64,000 nucleotides of DNA. Source: Symmachiella macrocystis. Its GTDB lineage: Bacteria > Planctomycetota > Planctomycetia > Planctomycetales > Planctomycetaceae. Where the stretch lies: NCBI RefSeq assembly GCF_007860075.1, contig NZ_SJPP01000001.1, positions 1,324,501 through 1,388,500 of the forward strand, written 5' to 3'. How positions within the stretch are numbered: position 1 is the first letter of the stretch; every line of letters starts with the position of its first letter. Shown in pieces: positions 54,525 through 62,897 of this stretch. A program made the position numbers and the translations under genes. Below the pieces are notes generated by a model. It made no database searches and was not told the DNA's origin. It worked only from the letters and a program-made list of their open reading frames with translations.

Positions 54525-55907
54525 CTAGCGGAGGTCTTCCCGGAGTCGTTCCCAGCGTTGCCGCATGTCGGTCAGTGCGGATTGATGTTGTGCGTTCCCG
54601 GCGAGGTTGTCTAGTTCTTGCGGGTCAGCTTGCAAGTCGTACAATTCTTCGCGAAGCGGATCGGATTCGACGTAACGGATGTACTTCCAACGCGCGGTGC
54701 GGACCCCTTCGGATTTGGGAATCCGTTTGTGCGGAAACAGATGCTCATAAAACCACTCCTCCCGCCATTCCGGTGACTCGCCATTGAGCAACGGGACGAG
54801 GCTCGCGCCCTGCATCGTCTCGGGGCGTTTCGCGCCGGCGAGTTCGACAATGGTCGGCGCGATGTCGATGTTGAGCACCATCTCATCATAGATCTTGCCA
54901 CGCGCTGCTTGGGAAAGTCGCGGGTCATAGATCAGCAGCGGCGTGCGGATTGATTCCTCATACATCAACCACTTACCCGCCAGACCGTATTCGCCCAGGA
55001 AAAACCCGTGATCGGCGGTGTAGATGATCACCGTGTTGTCGAGCAAATTCTGCTCGCGCAATTGCGCGACGATCGTCCCCACCACGCGGTCGAGGCCGGT
55101 GATCAGCCGGTAATAATCCTTGACCGATTTTTGATACATCTCGGGCGTGGCAAAACGGATCTGCCAACGGACGCGGCCCTCGGAGGTTTGCAACCACTCG
55201 GGGAGATTCTCGAACACCGCCGTTTCGGTTTTGGGGACCGTGGGAATCGTTACGTCGTTGTAGAGCGCATCGTAGCGATGGTCGGGTTGAAAAGGATGGG
55301 GGTCGCCATCTTGGCAGTGGGCGGCTTTGAAACTCATCGCCATACAAAACGGCTCATCCGCCTTGGCAGTTTTCAAAAACTTGACCGCACTCTCTTCCAG
55401 TTTCTGTGTGATGTGCACCGGATCATCCGGATAGAAGTAGCGGCCTTGACCGGCGAATCCGTCCCAGTAATCGAAGTTCTCTGCGGGAAGTTTTCCACCG
55501 ACACCCCATTTGCCGATGAATGCGGTTCGGTAACCGCTTTCGCGAAGCAACATGGGATAGGTGTTGGCAAAGGCATCGGGTGACAAAATCGTGCGAAAGT
55601 CGTGCACGCCGTGCCGCCGCGCATATTGACCGGTCAAAAAACTCGCCCGGCTGGTGGCACAGATCGATGTCGTCGCAAACGAATTGCGAAACAATACCCC
55701 CTCGGCCGCCAATTGATCCAGGTGCGGGGTCTGGATGATTGGATTTCCCATGGAACCGAGCGTGTCGAAGCGCTGGTCGTCGGACAGCAGAAAAATAATA
55801 TTCGGTCGCGCTCCATCAGCCGCATCAGCCGCATCGGCGTCGGTGGCCGTCACGGCCGCACAGGCTAGTAGTGCAGTCCCGGCGATGAGAATCGTTTTGG
55901 AATTCAT
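54525..55907 (-). CDS. Secreted sulfatase with variant CATSR motif
   Basis: 460 aa. Signal peptide MNSKTILIAGTALLACAAVT at ATG 55907, which I prefer to the open frame up to 56012. RPNIIFLLSDDQRFDTLGSM carries the metal ligands; the formylglycine motif region is FATTSICATSRASFLTGQYA, so the third position is Thr instead of Pro in CxPxR. Then IGKWGVGGKLP, YTADHGFFLGEYGLAGKWLM, LLNGESPEWREEW, and RTARWKYIRYVESDPLREEL. It is otherwise a normal sulfatase of the choline/heparan-type branch. The motif change may affect formylglycine formation. It follows the RHH-like gene by 34 nt. Confidence 0.9.
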   Translation of the reverse strand: MNSKTILIAGTALLACAAVTATDADAADAADGARPNIIFLLSDDQRFDTLGSMGNPIIQTPHLDQLAAEGVLFRNSFATTSICATSRASFLTGQYARRHGVHDFRTILSPDAFANTYPMLLRESGYRTAFIGKWGVGGKLPAENFDYWDGFAGQGRYFYPDDPVHITQKLEESAVKFLKTAKADEPFCMAMSFKAAHCQDGDPHPFQPDHRYDALYNDVTIPTVPKTETAVFENLPEWLQTSEGRVRWQIRFATPEMYQKSVKDYYRLITGLDRVVGTIVAQLREQNLLDNTVIIYTADHGFFLGEYGLAGKWLMYEESIRTPLLIYDPRLSQAARGKIYDEMVLNIDIAPTIVELAGAKRPETMQGASLVPLLNGESPEWREEWFYEHLFPHKRIPKSEGVRTARWKYIRYVESDPLREELYDLQADPQELDNLAGNAQHQSALTDMRQRWERLREDLR

Positions 55908-55941
55908 GTGTCGTTGAATCGTGCTGAAGTAAAAATGCGGA

Positions 55942-56127
55942 TCAACAATCGTTGCAGCGGATTTCGGTGAAGATCCGCGATTCTTCAGCGGCGTTGGAGA
56001 TTGAAAAATCAATCAAGCAACGCAAGGCCTTTGAAGCGTCGGCGAGACCATGTTTGTCCGCCATTTCTTGCAGGTAGGCCATTTGACGGTCTTTCAACAT
56101 AACGGTCTGTTCTTGCGCGCCACTCAT
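55942..56127 (-). CDS. Small ribbon-helix-helix-like protein
   Basis: 61 aa. The pattern TVMLKDRQMAYLQEMADKHG then LADASKALRCLIDFSIS has a short strand followed by two helices as in ribbon-helix-helix regulators, plus a short C-terminal tail with two cysteines (RCNDC). A good AGGAG (56135-56139) lies 7 bases before ATG 56127, which makes the gene convincing. It ends 34 nt before the sulfatase, so it is the first gene of a two-gene operon and may control it; that role is inferred. Confidence 0.65.
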   Translation of the reverse strand: MSGAQEQTVMLKDRQMAYLQEMADKHGLADASKALRCLIDFSISNAAEESRIFTEIRCNDC

Positions 56128-56301
56128 TGATCGTCTCCTAACAGGTCTGTTTGGAATCCCTCACCGTGCATTACCGCAAGCGAAAATACAGCCTACCGGG
56201 CAAGGATGCAGCGGGCAATGCTGATTTCGCGCCGTCTGCCGGAGACCGAGCGGCTTGCGAATTCCTTTTTTTTCACGATGATAGAGTGATCACGATACAC
56301 C

Positions 56302-56306
56302 AGGAG
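56302..56306 (+). promoter_or_regulatory. Ribosome binding site for a TTG start
   Basis: AGGAG nine bases ahead of TTG 56316. It decides the start of the D-aminoacylase-like gene, since the TTG begins exactly where the family N-terminus (FDSIIEGGTVIDG) begins. Confidence 0.7.
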
Positions 56307-56315
56307 CAACTGACA

Positions 56316-57887
56316 TTGTTTGATAGCATCATCGAAGGCGGTACGGTCATCGACGGGACAAAAGCCCCGCGTGTCCGTGCCGACATTGGCATCACCGACG
56401 ACCGAATTCGCGCCATTGGGGACCTCAGTGCGGCACAAGCGACGCAGCGAATCGACGCCCGCAACAAAATTGTCGCCCCCGGTTTTGTTGACGTACATAA
56501 CCATAGCGACGGCTGGCTGCTGAAAAAGCCGCATCTGCTGCCCAAGACCACGCAAGGCTTCACGACCGAAGTCCTGATGGCCGATGGCATTTCCTATGCG
56601 CCGGTCACGCCGCTCACCGCTCGCGATTGGATGTTTTACCTCAAGGCGCTCAACGGATTGGGACTGGCCGACTACAGCGGCTGGGAAAGCCTTGAAGACT
56701 ATCTGAACTTGCTCGACGGCCGCACAGCGCAGAATGTGGCCACGCACGTTCCGTATGCGAACATTCGCGCCAATGTGCGGGGCTGGGGCCGCGGAGCGGT
56801 CGACGATTTTCAAATGCGGCAGATCAAAGCTGCCATCACCGAGGGGATGGCGCAAGGGGGTGTGGGGCTGTCGACGGGGCTGGATTACATCTGCCAATGC
56901 TTTTCCACCACCGACGAATTGGCCGATGCCTGCACAGCCATGGCGGCCGCCGGCGGGCTGTATGTCTCGCACGTGCGATACAAACGCGGCACGTTGGACG
57001 GCATGCGCGAGGCAGTCGACATCGGCCGTCGCGCCGGCGTCCCCGTACACATTTCGCACCTCAAGGGGAGTGACCCTCAAGCGGTCGAGGAAATTCTAGA
57101 ATACCTAGAAACCGCGCGGCGAGAAGTGGATCTGTCCTTTGACGTTTATCCCTATTCGCCCGGCTCGACGATGTTGAGTTACCTCGTCCCTTACGACGTC
57201 TGGGAACAAGGACCAATTCATGCCATCAGCAAACTGGCTGACCCCGTGATTCGAGAACGGGCGGAAGTCGGCTTGAAAAACTACAAACTCCCGCTCGATG
57301 AAATCCATATCGCCTGGACCCACTCCAAGGAGAATTCCCGGCACCAAGGCAAACCGCTCGATGAATACGTCGCCGAAACCGGCAAGCCGGCCGCCGAAGC
57401 CTTGATGGATCTGCTGATCGAAGAGCGATTGGGTGTGCTGTTGGTCTTTAACGAAGGGGACGACCGGCACATCGAGCCAATTCTGCAACACGATCTTTAC
57501 ATGATGGGCACCGATGGCATCTATTGCGAAGATGGTCCCGTGCATCCGCGCATGTACGGTTCCGCCCCGAGGTTATTAGGCCCCTTGGTCCGCGACCGGA
57601 AGTTGTTTTCGTTGGAGGAATCGGTCTACAAACTCGCCGGGTATCCTGCACAGCGATTCGGTCTCGTCAATCGAGGCGAACTCCGCGAGGGATTCTATGC
57701 CGACGTCGTGGTGTTCGATGCGGAGACCGTCACGGATCATGCAACGTTTAAAGATCCCCGTCAATTATCGACCGGCATCGAACACGTGCTGGTCAACGGC
57801 GTCCCGATCATCGCCGATGGCGTGGCGGTCGATCAAACACCCGAAACCGTTCCGGGCCGGTATCTGAAATTCCACCGCGACGATTGA
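56316..57887 (+). CDS. D-aminoacylase/N-acyl-D-amino-acid deacylase-like amidohydrolase
   Basis: 523 aa, amidohydrolase superfamily: FDSIIEGGTVIDGTKAPRVR at the start, VAPGFVDVHNHSDGW with the HxH metal pair, GGVGLSTGLDYICQCFSTTD, VSHVRYKRGTLDGMREAVD, PVHISHLKGSDPQA, YPYSPGSTMLSYLVP, and a C-terminal FGLVNRGELREGFYADVVVF D for the return of the beta-sandwich. The family splits acetyl groups or hydantoin-like bonds from D-amino acids or amino sugars. TTG 56316 is the start; an upstream frame (from 56151) overlaps the RHH gene promoter and has no homology. Confidence 0.85.
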   Translation: MFDSIIEGGTVIDGTKAPRVRADIGITDDRIRAIGDLSAAQATQRIDARNKIVAPGFVDVHNHSDGWLLKKPHLLPKTTQGFTTEVLMADGISYAPVTPLTARDWMFYLKALNGLGLADYSGWESLEDYLNLLDGRTAQNVATHVPYANIRANVRGWGRGAVDDFQMRQIKAAITEGMAQGGVGLSTGLDYICQCFSTTDELADACTAMAAAGGLYVSHVRYKRGTLDGMREAVDIGRRAGVPVHISHLKGSDPQAVEEILEYLETARREVDLSFDVYPYSPGSTMLSYLVPYDVWEQGPIHAISKLADPVIRERAEVGLKNYKLPLDEIHIAWTHSKENSRHQGKPLDEYVAETGKPAAEALMDLLIEERLGVLLVFNEGDDRHIEPILQHDLYMMGTDGIYCEDGPVHPRMYGSAPRLLGPLVRDRKLFSLEESVYKLAGYPAQRFGLVNRGELREGFYADVVVFDAETVTDHATFKDPRQLSTGIEHVLVNGVPIIADGVAVDQTPETVPGRYLKFHRDD

Positions 57888-57922
57888 TCAGGGAATTGAT
57901 TTTAAGGTGCCACTGGCGGCAA

Positions 57923-58921
57923 TCACGACAAACCGTAGTGCCGTACCGCATTGTCGTGGAATAACTTGCGTTGCTCCTCCGCACTCCTCGTGCTGACGAT
58001 TTCCTTGAGGGCGTTCACCCACTGCGCGTAGGAGGCCTTGAGCGTGCAGACCGGCCAGTCGCCGCCGAAGACGACGCGGTCGGGGCCGAAGCTGTCGAGG
58101 CAATAGTTGACGACCGGTGCTAAATCGGCCGGCTTCCAGGTCTTGGGCTTGGCCGTCACAACGATGCCGGAAATCTTGCAGATCACGTTGTCCCGCTCGG
58201 CCAATTCCCGCACGCCCCGCTTCCAGGTGTTGATCGCTTTTTCATCGGTGCTGGTGACATCCATGTTGCCGCAATGGTCGAGAATAAACCGCGTCTCGGG
58301 GCATTGATCGACCAGCTTGACCGTGTCGATCACCTCGCCGCTGCGCATACAGAGGTCGTAGCTGAGATTCATGTCGCCCAGTAGTTGAACGTTCTTGACG
58401 AACTGTGGCTCCAGGCACAATCCCGCCGGGATCTGTGCATCGTGTAAGACCCGCCGGACTCCTTTGATGTATTTGCCGTCAGCCACTTTTTTAATGTATG
58501 CCGCAAACTCCGGCGAACTGGGCCGGCCCGAAATCACCGCCGCCACGGTTGGATTGTCGTCACTGGCACACAACCGTTTGATGTGCTCCGCCTCTTTCAC
58601 TTGGTGGTCGGGATGCACGTCGACTTCCATATAGACCGCTTTGACGACGTTCAGCCCCTCGGTCGCCTTCAAGTAGTCCGTCGTGAGGTAATCGCGATTG
58701 AGGACTTTCACCCCTTCGTTTTTGGTCCAGGGGATATTGAATTTACTGAGGTCCCACAGATGTTGGTGCGTATCGATGATGGGCATCGTAGCAAGATCGT
58801 TCACGTCGTCGGCTTTCAGATGAGGAGTGCGTCCCGGCAGAAAAACGGCCCCAGCTCCGGCGGCCAAAGCTGTGGCGGAGGCGTGCGACAAAAACTCTCG
58901 GCGATCTAACGGCTGCGTCAT
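57923..58921 (-). CDS. Tat-exported amidohydrolase (fuconolactonase-type TIM barrel)
   Basis: 332 aa. The N-terminus DRREFLSHASATALAAGAGA is a twin-arginine signal, so the folded enzyme is exported. The barrel begins IIDTHQHLWDLSKFN with a metal-binding HxH, and ends with VVFGGDWPVCTLKASY, the pattern of L-fuconolactonase/2-pyrone dicarboxylate lactonase-type amidohydrolases; HCGNMD in the middle is also typical. A lactone from sugar breakdown is the likely substrate type. It converges with the D-aminoacylase-like gene and is divergent from the ACP-SUMF1 gene. Confidence 0.88.
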   Translation of the reverse strand: MTQPLDRREFLSHASATALAAGAGAVFLPGRTPHLKADDVNDLATMPIIDTHQHLWDLSKFNIPWTKNEGVKVLNRDYLTTDYLKATEGLNVVKAVYMEVDVHPDHQVKEAEHIKRLCASDDNPTVAAVISGRPSSPEFAAYIKKVADGKYIKGVRRVLHDAQIPAGLCLEPQFVKNVQLLGDMNLSYDLCMRSGEVIDTVKLVDQCPETRFILDHCGNMDVTSTDEKAINTWKRGVRELAERDNVICKISGIVVTAKPKTWKPADLAPVVNYCLDSFGPDRVVFGGDWPVCTLKASYAQWVNALKEIVSTRSAEEQRKLFHDNAVRHYGLS

Positions 58922-59094
58922 CGAACGGCTCCTGCTGTGCGGAGGGAGAGGGCATGGTTCTAGAATTTATCGTACCCAACCGGCCGAGCGCGGGCAAACC
59001 GGTTTACCAATCTCCGATAGCGTGTGGTATGCTGAATCGACTGAACGACCACGCTCATAAGTCGCATCGCATTGAAATAGCGAGAAGATAAACA

Positions 59095-60393
59095 ATGACG
59101 CTCCAACAACGGCTCCGTCTCACCGAGATCGAACATCAGGTCTGCGACATCGCTTCAGAGCATTTGGGAATACCCCGCCTGGAGGTGACCTCGCGTTCGC
59201 GGTTAATTGAGGACCTGCATTGCGACAGCCTAGATATCATCGAATTGATCATGGAGGTGGAAGAGTCGTTCGACGTCACGATTCCTGACAATGATCCCAA
59301 TTCGGTTTACAAGGCGGTTTTCACGCGGCAGCCGTTTCGACTGGCTGATTTAGCGGAATTGGTTTACTTGCAACAGGGAACCGGGCAACCGCAGCGACAA
59401 GGTTGGCGATATTCCATTGTCGATCCAAAACCGGGACCGATTGTCCCCTTCTCTCAACTCGACGGTATTTGGCAACCGGAACAAAACAACAATGTCCCCA
59501 CGTTCGAGAAGTTGGAAACCAATGAGGGACCACCGCAATATCGTCGTCGCATCGATGGCATGCGTTGCCTTTTCATCCCGACCGCTGAAGTCGAAATCGG
59601 CTATAGTGGTCCCGCTGCGCGAGCGGATGAACAACCGCAGCACGTCGTTGGTATAGATGCGTTCTTAATTGATGCGGAGCCGGTCTCAACGACCGCCTAT
59701 TGCCGATTCCTCAATTCTATTTCAAATGTCCCGGCCGAAACTTTCGCCGAATTCTTCATTCTCGATTCGAGCGACGACCGGGTGATTTATATGCCGGTCG
59801 AACGGCGGGACCAGCTCTGGCAACCGATTGCCGGGACCGAACATTGGCCGATGATTCTGGTTTCCTGGTACGGCGCGAATGCCTATTCCCTGTGGGCCAA
59901 CGGCCGTGATTGGCGCGGCTATCGGCATGCGTCGGAGCAGGATGGTGAATCGTTCTTGCCCAGCGAAGCCCAGTGGGAATACGCCGCGCGTGGAGCGAAG
60001 TCACGGCAGTACCCCTGGGGTGAAGAGGCACCAACTCAACAACACATGAATTTTGGACGGCATCGCAAATCGGTCGAATATCAAATCCAAACGCTTCCCT
60101 TGTCCGACGTCAATGAGCAACTCGGCATGTCGCCGTTCGGCCTGCACCACGTGGCGGGGAATGTGTGGCAGTGGTGCCGAGACTGGTATGACGAAAACTT
60201 TTACCGCACACCGGAAGCAACAGCACCTAATCCCGTCAACCGGACTGCCGGTCAGGTGCGTAGCGAACGCGGCGGAAGCTGGGTCGGACCGGTTGAGTTG
60301 TGTCGCAGCTCCTTCCGTCGCGGCCGAGCCCCCTATGCCCGCGGCCGCTGCCTCGGTTTTCGTTGCATCAGCCCCAGCCAGGGCATCGACTAG
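59095..60393 (+). CDS. Acyl carrier protein domain fused to SUMF1/FGE-like domain
   Basis: 432 aa, two parts. Residues about 8-95 are an acyl carrier protein: VCDIASEHLGI, RLIEDLHCDSLDIIELIMEV with the phosphopantetheine Ser45 in DSL, EESFDVTIPDND, and an FRLADLAELVYLQQ helix. Residues about 150-430 are a formylglycine-generating-enzyme (SUMF1)-like domain: HVVGIDAFLIDAEPVSTTAY, PSEAQWEYAARG, YPWGEE, GNVWQWCRDWYD, ERGGSWVGPVELCRSSFRRG, CLGFRC. The second FGE active-site cysteine (C403) is present, but the first is Gly398, so it is not a standard FGE. No signal peptide. This arrangement is unusual. Its substrate is unknown. Confidence 0.85.
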   Translation: MTLQQRLRLTEIEHQVCDIASEHLGIPRLEVTSRSRLIEDLHCDSLDIIELIMEVEESFDVTIPDNDPNSVYKAVFTRQPFRLADLAELVYLQQGTGQPQRQGWRYSIVDPKPGPIVPFSQLDGIWQPEQNNNVPTFEKLETNEGPPQYRRRIDGMRCLFIPTAEVEIGYSGPAARADEQPQHVVGIDAFLIDAEPVSTTAYCRFLNSISNVPAETFAEFFILDSSDDRVIYMPVERRDQLWQPIAGTEHWPMILVSWYGANAYSLWANGRDWRGYRHASEQDGESFLPSEAQWEYAARGAKSRQYPWGEEAPTQQHMNFGRHRKSVEYQIQTLPLSDVNEQLGMSPFGLHHVAGNVWQWCRDWYDENFYRTPEATAPNPVNRTAGQVRSERGGSWVGPVELCRSSFRRGRAPYARGRCLGFRCISPSQGID

Positions 60394-60647
60394 AATAATT
60401 CGACATGGTGGCCACGCCTGTCAAAACAATGAGAAACGTCTCGGTAGCTAGGCGTTCTCAAAATTCGTCCCAGCTATTCACCGCGTCCCCCTGCGCTCAA
60501 TCCCACAATTGAACCCGCAGATCGCCTCTCCGCTAAGTATTCCCACCGCCCCGCCCTTCCGCAGGCTCGCATTCCACCCCGCCCGCAGCTTAAAATGCAT
60601 GACTCATCGATACTCTCAATAAAACTGCGAAAACACCGGGAAATTCC

Positions 60648-61703
60648 ATGCGACAGCTTTTCATCTGCCTGATAATGGCCTGCAGTACGTCCTTCGCGAC
60701 CGCGAGTGAATTGAAAATCACTAAGGTTTATGGGCCGGATTTGCCCAATAAATACAAGCACCCTGTCTCAATCACCGAATTGGACAACGGTGACCTGTTC
60801 GTCGCCTATTACGGCGGCGATGGGGAGTATGCGGCCGATACAGCCGTTTACGGCGGACGATTGCCCAAGGGGAGCAGCACCTGGACCAAACCGGTCGTGC
60901 TGGCGAATACTCCGCACCGTACCGACGGCAACGGTGTGGTTTGGCAGGCACCGGATGGGGACGTCTATCTGTTTTACGTCGTTCGCTTTGGCGACACATG
61001 GTCCTCGTCGCGGATCAAGTACAAAATCTCACACGACGGCGCCAAGACCTGGACCGACTCCCGGTTGTTGACACTCGAAGAAGGCATGATGGTCCAAGGC
61101 CGGCCGTTTGCGCTCTCCAACGGCGATTACATGCTCCCGGCCTATTGCGAACGGGGCGATGATCGCGAAATCGTTGGCCCGGAAAGCACGTCGATGTTCT
61201 TTCGCTTCAATCCCAAAACCAAGACTTGGACTGAAAGCGAACGGATCAAATCTCCCAACGGCAATATCCAACCAGCGGGAGCGGAATTGAAAAAGGATTA
61301 TGTCGTCGCCTATTGCCGTCGCGGCGGCGGTTACGGTCCGGATGAAAAAGGTTTCATCGTCCGTAGTGAATCGCATGACGGCGGCCAGACCTGGAGTGAA
61401 GGCCGGAATTCCGAATTCCCCAATCCCAACGCTGCCATGGATTTTCTGAAACTGCAAAGCGGCAATTTGTTGATGGTCTACAACGACAGCCCCAACAGCC
61501 GCATCCCGCTTTCGGTCGCCCTGTCGACCGACATGGACAAATCCTATCCGTACCGCAACGTCATCATGGGAGCGTCCCACGTCGATTTGGGTTACCCTTA
61601 TGCGATACAAACCCGCGACGGAAAAATCCACGTGATCTTCACCGAACGCCGCACGCAAATCTATCATGCGGTCTTCGACGAAGACTGGGTAATGAAAAAA
61701 TAA
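60648..61703 (+). CDS. Exported sialidase-like (BNR-repeat) protein
   Basis: 351 aa, signal peptide MRQLFICLIMACSTSFATAS. A six-bladed propeller of the sialidase superfamily with Asp boxes: ISHDGAKTWTDSRLL and ESHDGGQTWSEGR, and blade motifs such as VSITELDNGDLFVAYYGGDG, QAPDGDVYLFY and IQTRDGKIHVIFTERR. The first Arg of a sialic-acid triad is not evident, so the substrate may be another acidic sugar or polysaccharide. It is followed by the 41-residue membrane peptide. Confidence 0.82.
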   Translation: MRQLFICLIMACSTSFATASELKITKVYGPDLPNKYKHPVSITELDNGDLFVAYYGGDGEYAADTAVYGGRLPKGSSTWTKPVVLANTPHRTDGNGVVWQAPDGDVYLFYVVRFGDTWSSSRIKYKISHDGAKTWTDSRLLTLEEGMMVQGRPFALSNGDYMLPAYCERGDDREIVGPESTSMFFRFNPKTKTWTESERIKSPNGNIQPAGAELKKDYVVAYCRRGGGYGPDEKGFIVRSESHDGGQTWSEGRNSEFPNPNAAMDFLKLQSGNLLMVYNDSPNSRIPLSVALSTDMDKSYPYRNVIMGASHVDLGYPYAIQTRDGKIHVIFTERRTQIYHAVFDEDWVMKK

Positions 61704-61726
61704 CCCAGTAATGCAGACGGTTCACC

Positions 61727-61732
61727 AAGGAG
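61727..61732 (+). promoter_or_regulatory. Strong ribosome binding site for a small membrane protein
   Basis: AAGGAG eight bases before ATG 61741, one of the best Shine-Dalgarno matches in the window. It supports the short gene that follows. Confidence 0.7.
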
Positions 61733-61740
61733 ATGGATTG

Positions 61741-61866
61741 ATGTTTGCGAAATACATCTCGATCCCAGGCCTTTTGCCACGATGGTTATTGCTTGTCGTG
61801 ATAGTAATTTTTTTCGGTACTATCCTTGGCGCCATCCTAGTGAGCCGAAAAAAAAGTGATAATTAG
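61741..61866 (+). CDS. 41-residue single-helix membrane protein
   Basis: The frame begins MFAKYISIPGLLPRWLLLVV and continues through IVIFFGTILGAILVSR to end KKSDN. It has a short polar N-terminus, one membrane helix (about residues 15-35) and a basic tail, which suggests the tail faces the cytoplasm. AAGGAG precedes it by eight bases. It lies 37 nt after the sialidase-like gene, likely on the same transcript. Small membrane proteins of this size often adjust a larger membrane complex. No homologue recognised. Confidence 0.6.
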   Translation: MFAKYISIPGLLPRWLLLVVIVIFFGTILGAILVSRKKSDN

Positions 61867-61968
61867 GCGGACCAGACCGGTGCGTGGCTGGCGGTCGAAC
61901 ACTTTTCCATGCTTGCGGTCTCCGTCCGCCCGGGGGCTCTCCGAATTCCTTCTCCCGAATAACTTACG

Positions 61969-62748
61969 ATGCTCTCCCAGGCTCTGACACAATTTACTCT
62001 GCGGCTGATATGCGGCATGGCGCTGATGCTCGCGACCAGCGACTACCGGAAAACCTCGTCGGGGTTTTACCGCATTCAAATGCTGGTGGTCATGGGGTTG
62101 GGCGTGCTGGCGTCGATGTTCGCCGGCACTGGGGGGACGATCGAACAAAACGCGATGCTCTCCTCAACCTGGCTGACGGTTGATTGCGTCGTGATTGCCG
62201 TCTTGGCGTTTCTGGGGTCGGTCCTCTGGATGCTGGAACGCAAAGCCGGTGCTTATCGACTGGTCCTTTTGATTTTAGCAGCGGCGGTTGCCGGTTTGGC
62301 GATGGGTGCCTTCCGCAACAGCGACGCAGTTTCGCCGGTATGGTTTCAATGGATATCCGATGTTTCCTCCGGCGCGATTCTGGGCGGGGCGATGACGGGG
62401 ATGTTGTTGGGACATTGGTATTTGACCGCTCCGGAGATGTCGCTCGACCCGTTGCTGCGAATGACGAAATTCTACGGTGTCGCTGCTGTGGTCCGGTTGT
62501 TGGTCTCAGCGGTCGCCCTGTGGTGGGGTTGGCCGGAAATCGCCGGTTTGACGATGGTGATGTTGCTGTTGATGCGGTGGTGTTTCGGCGTGTTGGCCCC
62601 GCTGGTCACGTATTGGATGGCTTGGCGAATATTAAAATATCGCAATACCCAGGCGGCGACGGGGGTGTTGTTCGTGGGGGTGATTGTCACCTTCCTTGGA
62701 GAACTCAGCGGCATCCTGCTATTCTTTGAGTTGGGAGCGACGTTTTAA
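61969..62748 (+). CDS. Hypothetical integral membrane protein
   Basis: 259 aa, no family recognised. Seven or eight hydrophobic segments, starting with FTLRLICGMALMLATSDYRK, then YRIQMLVVMGLGVLASMFAG, LVLLILAAAVAGLAMGAFRN, SSGAILGGAMTGMLLGHWYL, GVAAVVRLLVSAVALWWGWP and VGVIVTFLGELSGILLFFEL. A conserved-looking GHWYLTAPEMSLDPLLRMTK loop in the middle and FGVLAPLVTYW recall membrane proteins seen in heme-copper or cytochrome-associated planctomycete loci, but this is only an impression. ATG 61969. Confidence 0.65.
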   Translation: MLSQALTQFTLRLICGMALMLATSDYRKTSSGFYRIQMLVVMGLGVLASMFAGTGGTIEQNAMLSSTWLTVDCVVIAVLAFLGSVLWMLERKAGAYRLVLLILAAAVAGLAMGAFRNSDAVSPVWFQWISDVSSGAILGGAMTGMLLGHWYLTAPEMSLDPLLRMTKFYGVAAVVRLLVSAVALWWGWPEIAGLTMVMLLLMRWCFGVLAPLVTYWMAWRILKYRNTQAATGVLFVGVIVTFLGELSGILLFFELGATF

Positions 62749-62768
62749 TGGCCATAGAGCCCCTGTTA

Positions 62769-62791
62769 GATCCGTGTTCAATCTGTGGCTA
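62769..62791 (+). repeat. Dispersed repeat, TGTTCAATCTGTGGCTA family, copy 2
   Basis: GATCCGTGTTCAATCTGTGG CTA, 22 of 23 bases as at 38360-38382. Begins 20 bases past the membrane protein stop. Confidence 0.6.
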
Positions 62792-62830
62792 ACGTATTTT
62801 GTGAGTGACGCGCACCTTCCTACCTAGAAA

Positions 62831-62848
62831 GGTGCGTCGCGACGCACC
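62831..62848. repeat. Perfect 18-bp palindrome
   Basis: GGTGCGTCGCGACGCACC is an exact palindrome with no loop. It sits between two same-strand genes, 50 bases before the zinc-ribbon protein gene. It could be an operator, but a dispersed palindrome is equally likely since such GTGCGTCGCGACGCAC words recur in planctomycete intergenic DNA as I know it. Confidence 0.5.
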
Positions 62849-62897
62849 CTACGGTTATTTGTGTGCGGTGATTGATTTTTTATAGGCGAATGAGACG

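Noticed and set aside
56151-56315. Upstream part of the D-aminoacylase-like frame
   Set aside because: It has no homology, lies in the promoter region opposite the RHH-like gene, and the family N-terminus begins at TTG 56316.
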